From: Bryobacterales bacterium
Lineage (GTDB): Bacteria > Acidobacteriota > Terriglobia > Bryobacterales > Bryobacteraceae
Assembly: GCA_026954325.1 (NCBI GenBank)
Contig: JAIXKK010000102.1
Span: forward strand, 1-64,000
Direction: 5' to 3'
DNA length: 64,000 nt
The translations under genes were made by a program, and so were the position numbers. Positions 62,889 to 64,000 of this stretch are shown here, piece after piece (position 1 is the first letter of the stretch; every line of letters starts with the position of its first letter). Under the pieces are notes generated by a model that was not told the DNA's origin, searched no databases, and saw only the letters and a list, made by a program, of their open reading frames with translations.

Positions 62889-63206
62889 CTAGCGCCCGTT
62901 GCGTACGAATTCGAACCGTTCCAACGTAGCGGCGAATGCGGGGTCGGACCCGATCTCTTCGTGTTCCAGACGAACTACTTTCCCCATACAACGAAGACGG
63001 ACAGAATGGCCTTGCGCGCCGGTGGGAAGAGTGATAACAAACTCAATGGGTTGCCCCACCGCCACTTCGGCGTCGGCGGTGAAGAGTACTCCGCCGGAAC
63101 TCAGGTTTTTCGTCTCCCCAACTTTGCCCAAGGTCTTCGAGCCGGACCGGAGCAGTTCGAATGGAAGGCGCAACTCGAAGCGCTGATTCTTGCGTTGGTC
63201 TCTCAT
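62889..63206 (-). CDS. PilZ-domain protein
   Basis: The 105-aa single-domain protein has the cyclic-di-GMP motifs of PilZ: RKNQRFELRL at the N-terminus and the NLSSGGVLF box (D/N-x-S-x-x-G), with a beta-barrel pattern after it. It is a candidate c-di-GMP effector. ATG 63206 is used; GTG 63212 would add two residues. There is no strong Shine-Dalgarno sequence. The helicase starts 61 bp downstream on the same strand. Confidence 0.85.
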   Translation of the reverse strand: MRDQRKNQRFELRLPFELLRSGSKTLGKVGETKNLSSGGVLFTADAEVAVGQPIEFVITLPTGAQGHSVRLRCMGKVVRLEHEEIGSDPAFAATLERFEFVRNGR

Positions 63207-63371
63207 GGGCACAATTCAATCTAAGGTGTGTGACGGAAAACGTCAATAGTGATTGGTACGAACCGGCTAAGATTCGTACCAGAACCCCTGTGCGGACGGT
63301 CCGCCGGAAATAAGCTTAAGCTGGAAGAGGAGATAGGTAAATCCGCGGCAACGGGCGAGGAGTGACTGGGA

Positions 63372-63614
63372 GTGCGCAAAGCAGTTCGAATTTCCGGCGG
63401 CATAGTACTGGTTTTGGTCGGCCTGATTCTGGCCATTCCTGGTGTGCCGGGACCGGGATTGTTCATCGTGTTCTTGGGGTTAGTCCTGCTCGCTGAACAC
63501 TTTCGCTGGGCCCGCCGCCTGCTCGATTGGGGCAAGACGAAGTGGGAATCCATCCCCCAGGTGAAGCAGCGAATGGAAAGGAAAAGCGCAAGCCGCGAAG
63601 AAGCCCGCAAGTAA
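63372..63614 (+). CDS. PGPGW-type small membrane protein
   Basis: The 80-aa protein has one long or two short hydrophobic helices (about 8-42) with the PGVPGPGLFIVFLGLVLLA segment typical of the putative transmembrane PGPGW family. A basic helical tail (WARRLLDWGKTKW and KQRMERKSA) follows. GTG 63372 is the start, with AGTGACTGGGA upstream. Function unknown. It converges with the TPR gene, 5 bp between stops. Confidence 0.75.
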   Translation: MRKAVRISGGIVLVLVGLILAIPGVPGPGLFIVFLGLVLLAEHFRWARRLLDWGKTKWESIPQVKQRMERKSASREEARK

Positions 63615-63619
63615 CTCGC

Positions 63620-63961
63620 TCAGGGCAGTAGATCGAGAGCGCCCTGAATTTCGCTCTTCGTGTGCAGGTCTCCATTCCGCCCGCACACCACAACCCCTTC
63701 CTCATATATCCGCCTGGCTTCTTCAAGCCGCCCGAGCTTCTCCAACGTCTGCCCACCGTGAAAGTACGCGGCGGAATAGTTCGGGTGGCGCTGGATCAGT
63801 TCCTGAAACGCCGCTGCCGCCTGCTCCAGTTGTCCGGCGGAGAGAAGAGTCTGTGCCAGCCCGTAGCGGACGAAGCTGTTGTTTGGGTCCTGAGCCAGCA
63901 GCGCGTTGAGAGCATCCAATCGTTCTTGTGACATAAATCGTGGGTAAGCCGTATCTTCCAT
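63620..63961 (-). CDS. Small TPR protein
   Basis: The 113-aa protein has two and a half TPR units (ALLAQDPNNSFVRYGLAQTL, AAAFQELIQRHPNYSAAYFH, EARRIYEEGVVVCGR). The motif SQERLDALNALLAQDP is common at the N-terminus of small acidobacterial TPR proteins. Start may be ATG 63961 or ATG 63934 (MSQERLD). Divergent from a partial gene at the right edge. Confidence 0.75.
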   Translation of the reverse strand: MEDTAYPRFMSQERLDALNALLAQDPNNSFVRYGLAQTLLSAGQLEQAAAAFQELIQRHPNYSAAYFHGGQTLEKLGRLEEARRIYEEGVVVCGRNGDLHTKSEIQGALDLLP

Positions 63962-63976
63962 GCTAATATACGCGCG

Positions 63977-64000
63977 ATGACGATACCCACCCAAGGACGC
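63977..64000 (+). CDS. Start of an unidentified gene cut by the window edge
   Basis: ATG 63977 opens eight codons (MTIPTQGR) to the edge. A TAATAT hexamer ends 7 nt before it. Too little is present to identify a product, and a chance ATG cannot be excluded. Confidence 0.2.

Overview
The window is GC-rich, densely coded chromosomal DNA that most resembles an acidobacterium of the Solibacter/Bryobacter type. The signs are two very large Oar-like TonB-dependent receptors with an N-terminal carboxypeptidase-regulatory domain, secreted TolB-propeller/CehA-type hydrolases, Tat-exported sulfatase, aldo-keto reductase-like and aminotransferase proteins, a futalosine-pathway menaquinone gene (mqnD), and a fused E2-E1 2-oxoglutarate dehydrogenase. 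The lineage is inferred from gene content; no rRNA or tRNA gene was seen.

Layout. 1-2.0 kb: minus-strand run of ytxH-like, coiled-coil membrane protein, CpsB-like PHP phosphatase (apparently with a CTG start) and mqnD (cut by the edge). 2.0-3.7 kb: recX-recA. 3.8-9.6 kb: tightly coupled seven-gene catabolic operon (amidohydrolase, aspartoacylase-like deacylase, two enolase-superfamily enzymes, a pair of half-size EamA transporters, an SDR). 9.6-13.2 kb: broken PQQ-propeller gene, Tat sulfatase, and a MbcA/ParS-like antitoxin whose RES toxin is a truncated remnant. 13.3-24.9 kb: a duplicated secreted cassette (two class V aminotransferases and two propeller/metallohydrolases around an amidohydrolase, then a TonB receptor). 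25-34 kb: lytic transglycosylase, SUMF1-like protein, tetraheme cytochrome, aldo-keto reductase-like protein, PKD protein, amidohydrolase, GNAT, ribulokinase, sigma-factor and sialidase debris, a peptidoglycan-binding M35-like protease, and RidA. 34.4-38.5 kb: di-iron repair protein and the second TonB receptor. 39-42.7 kb: fused 2-oxoglutarate dehydrogenase.

42.8-47.2 kb is the most unusual part. Three overlapping genes encode a tandem winged-helix protein, an ORC/Cdc6-like AAA+ ATPase, and a protein joining a RecB/Cas4-type PD-(D/E)XK nuclease to a soluble FtsK/SpoIIIE motor. All recognisable catalytic motifs are intact. It looks like a DNA-processing or anti-invader machine, and I cannot match it to a named system.

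47.2-64 kb: thiG, a glucosaminidase-like protein, skp/ompH, solitary groES, a TPR protein, ligD without ku, an internally deleted aidB-like gene, a YeaQ-type membrane protein, arsR-arsM with a palindromic operator, comEC, a decayed AAA ATPase/DUF4276 module, an MrfA-like DUF1998 helicase, PilZ, a PGPGW-type membrane protein and a TPR protein. No CRISPR array, insertion sequence or prophage was found. Several genes show a -10-like hexamer 7-8 nt before the start codon and no Shine-Dalgarno sequence, which suggests leaderless mRNAs are used.
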